43,628 bases of DNA from JANXQE01 sp035651635 (GTDB lineage Bacteria; Verrucomicrobiota; Verrucomicrobiia; Limisphaerales; UBA8199): assembly GCA_035651635.1 (NCBI GenBank), contig DASRFK010000025.1:1-43628 (forward strand), written 5' to 3'. Shown here piece after piece: positions 41,240 to 43,628 of this stretch (position 1 is the stretch's first letter; every line of letters starts with the position of its first letter). A program made the translations under genes and the position numbers. The notes under the pieces are model-generated. The model was not told the origin of the DNA. It saw only the letters and a program-made list of their open reading frames with translations, and made no database searches.

Positions 41240-42487
41240 ATGCCGTTATTCCAATATAAAGGTTTGCAGGCCAATGGCGCGATGACGGAAGGCCAGCTCG
41301 AAGCGGCCACGCGCCCGGAAGCGTTCGCGCAACTGGCCGTGCTGGGTTTACGCCCGATAAGCCTGGCCGAAAAGGCCGCCGCCGCGGGGAAGAACGGCAA
41401 CCTGGTGCCGGCCTCCCTCGGGTCGATTTCGCTGTTCAAGAAGGCTCACAAAGTTTCGGCTCGGGCGCTCGAAGATTTCACGCGGTTACTGTCGAGTTTG
41501 CTCGCGGCCGGGGTGCCTTTGAGCCGCGCGCTGGTGATTCTTTACAAGGAATCCACCAATCCCGCCGCCCAAGCCAAATGGAAAGAGATTCACGACAGTG
41601 TGGTCGACGGCGTGTCTCTGGCCGATTCGATGGCCAAATCGCCGGAGACATTCCCGCGAGTTTATACGGCCATGGTTCAGGCCGGGGAGACGGGCGGTTT
41701 TTTGGACCTGGTCCTGGCGCAGATCGCGGATTTCCAGGCACGGGAAAAAGATCTGCGCTCCAAGGTCATGGCGGCCATGCTCTATCCGTGCGTGCTGCTG
41801 ACTCTGGCCTTGGCCGTGTTGGTGTTCCTGCTGACTTTCTTCATTCCCAAGTTCCAGGTGATTTTCAAAGGGCTCGGGGCAGCTCTGCCGTTGCCGACAC
41901 AAATTGTTTTGGGCGCCAGCCATATTCTGCGCTCCTACGGCCTGTTGGTGTTGATTGGGATCATTATTGTTGGATCCTTGGTGCGTAACTGGGTGACGTC
42001 CGAAAAAGGCCGGCGCGTGTGGGAGGGCGTGATTCTGCGAGTGCCCATCGTCGGTCCGCTAGTGGCGCAGTTTGCCATGGCGCGCTTTGCCCGGATGCTC
42101 GGAACTCTTCTAGGCGCCGGGGTGCCGCTGGTTCAGGCGTTGAATGTCGCGCGTAAGTCGATTGGAAATCAAATTCTCGTGGACGCCGTGGCGCAAGCCA
42201 TCGAGCGGGTGCAGCAAGGCGGCCAACTTGGGGCAAGCCTTGCAGAATGCAAGGGGCTCTTCCCCAGTTCAGTGGTCGAAATGGTCGCGGTAGCCGAGGA
42301 AAGCGGCAAACTCGATGTGGAATTGGTGCGAATTGCCAATGTAACCGAAGGCGATTTGGATCGGCATCTCAAGACTGCGGTGGCATTTGCCGAACCGCTG
42401 CTGTTGTTCTTTATCGCGGCGTTTATCGGCACGATTTTTATCAGCATGGTTTTGCCCATCTTTACCATGCAGGAATACATCAAGTGA
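41240..42487 (+). CDS. gspF: Type II secretion inner-membrane platform protein GspF
   Basis: This 415-residue protein has two tandem T2SSF domains (about 70-195 and 275-400). It opens with the family pattern MPLFQYKGLQANGAMTEGQL and contains FTRLLSSLLAAGVPLSRAL and its repeat FARMLGTLLGAGVPLVQAL. Three membrane helices are visible (about 177-202, 230-252, 383-408). It lies 15 bases after gspE. It links the ATPase to the pseudopilus in the inner membrane. Confidence 0.93.
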   Translation: MPLFQYKGLQANGAMTEGQLEAATRPEAFAQLAVLGLRPISLAEKAAAAGKNGNLVPASLGSISLFKKAHKVSARALEDFTRLLSSLLAAGVPLSRALVILYKESTNPAAQAKWKEIHDSVVDGVSLADSMAKSPETFPRVYTAMVQAGETGGFLDLVLAQIADFQAREKDLRSKVMAAMLYPCVLLTLALAVLVFLLTFFIPKFQVIFKGLGAALPLPTQIVLGASHILRSYGLLVLIGIIIVGSLVRNWVTSEKGRRVWEGVILRVPIVGPLVAQFAMARFARMLGTLLGAGVPLVQALNVARKSIGNQILVDAVAQAIERVQQGGQLGASLAECKGLFPSSVVEMVAVAEESGKLDVELVRIANVTEGDLDRHLKTAVAFAEPLLLFFIAAFIGTIFISMVLPIFTMQEYIK

Positions 42488-42543
42488 GAGCGTGGAAACG
42501 TTGAAAGGTTAAAGCGTTAAAACGACAGTTTGTTGAAGTGAAT

Positions 42544-43086
42544 ATGAATACAGCAATAGTCAGAAGCCAACAATTGCCACAGCAAATAAGCGTTCAGTCT
42601 GATACGAGCTCGAATTTCGGGTTTCGGAATTCGGCCTTCCTTCGACCTTCGGCCTTCGGGCTTCGGGCTTCTCCCCGCCGTACGGTCCGTCGGCAAGCGT
42701 TCACACTGGTTGAAATGCTTTTGGTCCTGGTCATCCTGGCGACGTTGGCGGCGATCGTTTATCCCAAAGTCATGGGCCGCAGCGAGCAGGCCCGCGTCAC
42801 GGCGGCGCAACAACAGGTCGCCAATTTCAAGATTGCCTTGGACGCCTTCGAGGTTGATACCGGCTATTACCCCAAAGGCCGCAACGGCTTGGGTGATTTG
42901 ATCATTCAACCGCGCGACGTTACCGGGTGGCATGGACCTTACCTCGAGAGCATTCCCAAAGATCCCTGGGGCAACGATTATATTTACGAGTGTCCCGGCA
43001 AACACAATCCGTCCTCCTATGATATCAGTTCACCCGGACCGCCTGGAGGACAGAGCCCAATCGGCAATTGGCAAAACCAAAAATAG
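42544..43086 (+). CDS. gspG: Major pseudopilin GspG with repeat-encoded leader
   Basis: This 180-residue product has the prepilin motif A|FTLVEMLLVLVILATLAAIV after an unusually long leader of 52 residues, and a GspG body (AQQQVANFKIALDAFEVDTG, LGDLIIQPRD, DPWGNDYIYECPGKHNPSSYD). The usual calcium-binding loop near the C-terminus is reduced to SPGPPGGQSPIGNW. ATG at 42544 is used; a GTG lies two codons earlier. No start codon exists between the repeats and the prepilin motif, so the leader must include residues encoded by heptamer repeats (about 23-43). Position after gspF supports the call. Confidence 0.9.
   Translation: MNTAIVRSQQLPQQISVQSDTSSNFGFRNSAFLRPSAFGLRASPRRTVRRQAFTLVEMLLVLVILATLAAIVYPKVMGRSEQARVTAAQQQVANFKIALDAFEVDTGYYPKGRNGLGDLIIQPRDVTGWHGPYLESIPKDPWGNDYIYECPGKHNPSSYDISSPGPPGGQSPIGNWQNQK
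42612..42671 (+). repeat. Heptamer (NNTTCGG) repeat array within the gspG leader
   Basis: Successive units such as GTTTCGG, AATTCGG, CCTTCGG and GCTTCGG occupy about 60 bases and encode residues of the leader (GFRNSA...PSAFGLRAS). The same heptamer, in both orientations, fills the start of gspH. Confidence 0.8.
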
Positions 43087-43108
43087 CCTCGCGCGAGCGA
43101 CCACACCA

Positions 43109-43628
43109 ATGTCGAAATCCGAAATCCTAAATCCGAAGGCCCAAAGCAGGCCGAAGTCCGAAGCCCGAAGGCCGGTCGGAGGGATTTCTCATTCGGGCTT
43201 CGGCCTTCGGATTTCTTTCGGGTTTCGGTCTTCGGCCTTCGGCTTTCACAACGCCTTTACGCTAATCGAACTTATCCTCGTGATGGCCATCCTGACCATG
43301 GCCGTTGCAGTCACCGCACCGACGCTGGCGCATTTTTTTCGCGGGCGCACTTTGGATTCGGAGGCAAGGCGCCTGCTGGCTCTGACTCGCAGCGGTCAGA
43401 ACCGCGCGGTGGCCGAAGGGATCCCGATCGATCTGTGGGTCAATGCCTCGGGAGGAATCGTGGGATTGGATGCCGAACCCAGCTTCGAGACAACGGATCC
43501 AAAGGCGGTCGAATTTACTCTGGACAGCGGCGTGCAAATCGAGGTGGTCAAGCAGGCCACCGTGAGTACGCTGGCCACTAACCTGACCCGCGTCCAAACC
43601 ATCAGCACGGCGAGTGTTCTGCCCGTTA
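43109..43628 (+). CDS. gspH: Minor pseudopilin GspH-like protein with repeat-encoded leader (3' end outside window)
   Basis: This frame is open from ATG at 43109 to the window edge (173 codons). A 48-residue leader, almost wholly encoded by heptamer repeats, precedes the prepilin motif A|FTLIELILVMAILTMAVAV. The following SEARRLLALTRSGQNRAVAEGIPIDLWVN matches the GspH/FimT core (helix then early beta strands). It starts 22 bases after gspG. The product is expected to be a minor pseudopilin of the secretion machine. Confidence 0.85.
   Translation, partial: MSKSEILNPKAQSRPKSEARRPVGGISHSGFGLRISFGFRSSAFGFHNAFTLIELILVMAILTMAVAVTAPTLAHFFRGRTLDSEARRLLALTRSGQNRAVAEGIPIDLWVNASGGIVGLDAEPSFETTDPKAVEFTLDSGVQIEVVKQATVSTLATNLTRVQTISTASVLPV
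43112..43248. repeat. Inverted heptamer repeats (CCGAANN then NNTTCGG) over the gspH start
   Basis: The left arm (about 43112-43172) is a run of CCGAANN units (CCGAAAT, CCGAAGG, CCGAAGT, CCGAAGC); the right arm (about 43191-43247) is the complementary NNTTCGG run. The transcript could fold into a long imperfect hairpin right after the start codon. Confidence 0.8.

Overview
The window looks like a chromosomal segment of a free-living Verrucomicrobiota bacterium, probably of the Pedosphaera/Limisphaera branch. This is inferred from gene content: a prepilin-like protein with an H-X9-D type C-terminal motif, a caa3-type oxidase cluster with lineage-style small membrane genes, two ATP-grasp/alpha-E/transglutaminase modules, GC-rich palindromic repeats and heptameric CCGAANN/NNTTCGG repeats. 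No rRNA, tRNA or CRISPR array was seen. Almost every long open frame antisense to these genes is a GC-rich shadow.

Layout. Bases 1-138 are the right end of an IS5-family insertion sequence that has cut the 3' end of a prepilin-like gene (139-892, minus). Next on the minus strand come sufC and sufB, a PerR/Fur-type regulator with a PerR-like box in front of it, and mfd. From 7.7 to 20.7 kb there is a six-gene minus-strand block. It holds two copies of the ATP-grasp, alpha-E and transglutaminase kit (one as separate genes, one with ATP-grasp and alpha-E fused), with a pyrophosphate-dependent PEP carboxykinase inserted in the middle. From 21 to 30.6 kb lie a ceramidase-like membrane-anchored protein, agmatine deiminase, a divergent deoxyhypusine synthase-like gene bracketed by inverted composite repeats, an alpha-L-fucosidase, an ABC-2 type permease and a secreted zinc metalloprotease-like protein.

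From 30.9 to 38.4 kb is an aerobic respiration cluster read on the minus strand: a cupredoxin-like secreted protein, heme A synthase, heme O synthase, cytochrome c oxidase subunits I, III and IV, two small membrane proteins and subunit II. A promoter and an 18-bp palindrome sit in front of coxA, and a strong hairpin follows the cupredoxin gene. From 38.7 kb to the right edge, the plus strand carries a textbook sigma-54 promoter, a small secreted coiled-coil protein and the type II secretion/pseudopilus genes gspE, gspF, gspG and gspH (cut by the edge).

Most notable points: (i) PPi-type PEPCK embedded within a predicted peptide-ligase/transglutaminase operon; (ii) a fused ATP-grasp copy that has lost several residues kept in its standalone sister; (iii) prepilin leader peptides written by dispersed heptamer repeats; (iv) a deoxyhypusine synthase-like gene framed by mirror-image repeats; (v) a perfect -24/-12 promoter ahead of the secretion genes. 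Functional statements rest on family recognition by eye; no database search was run.
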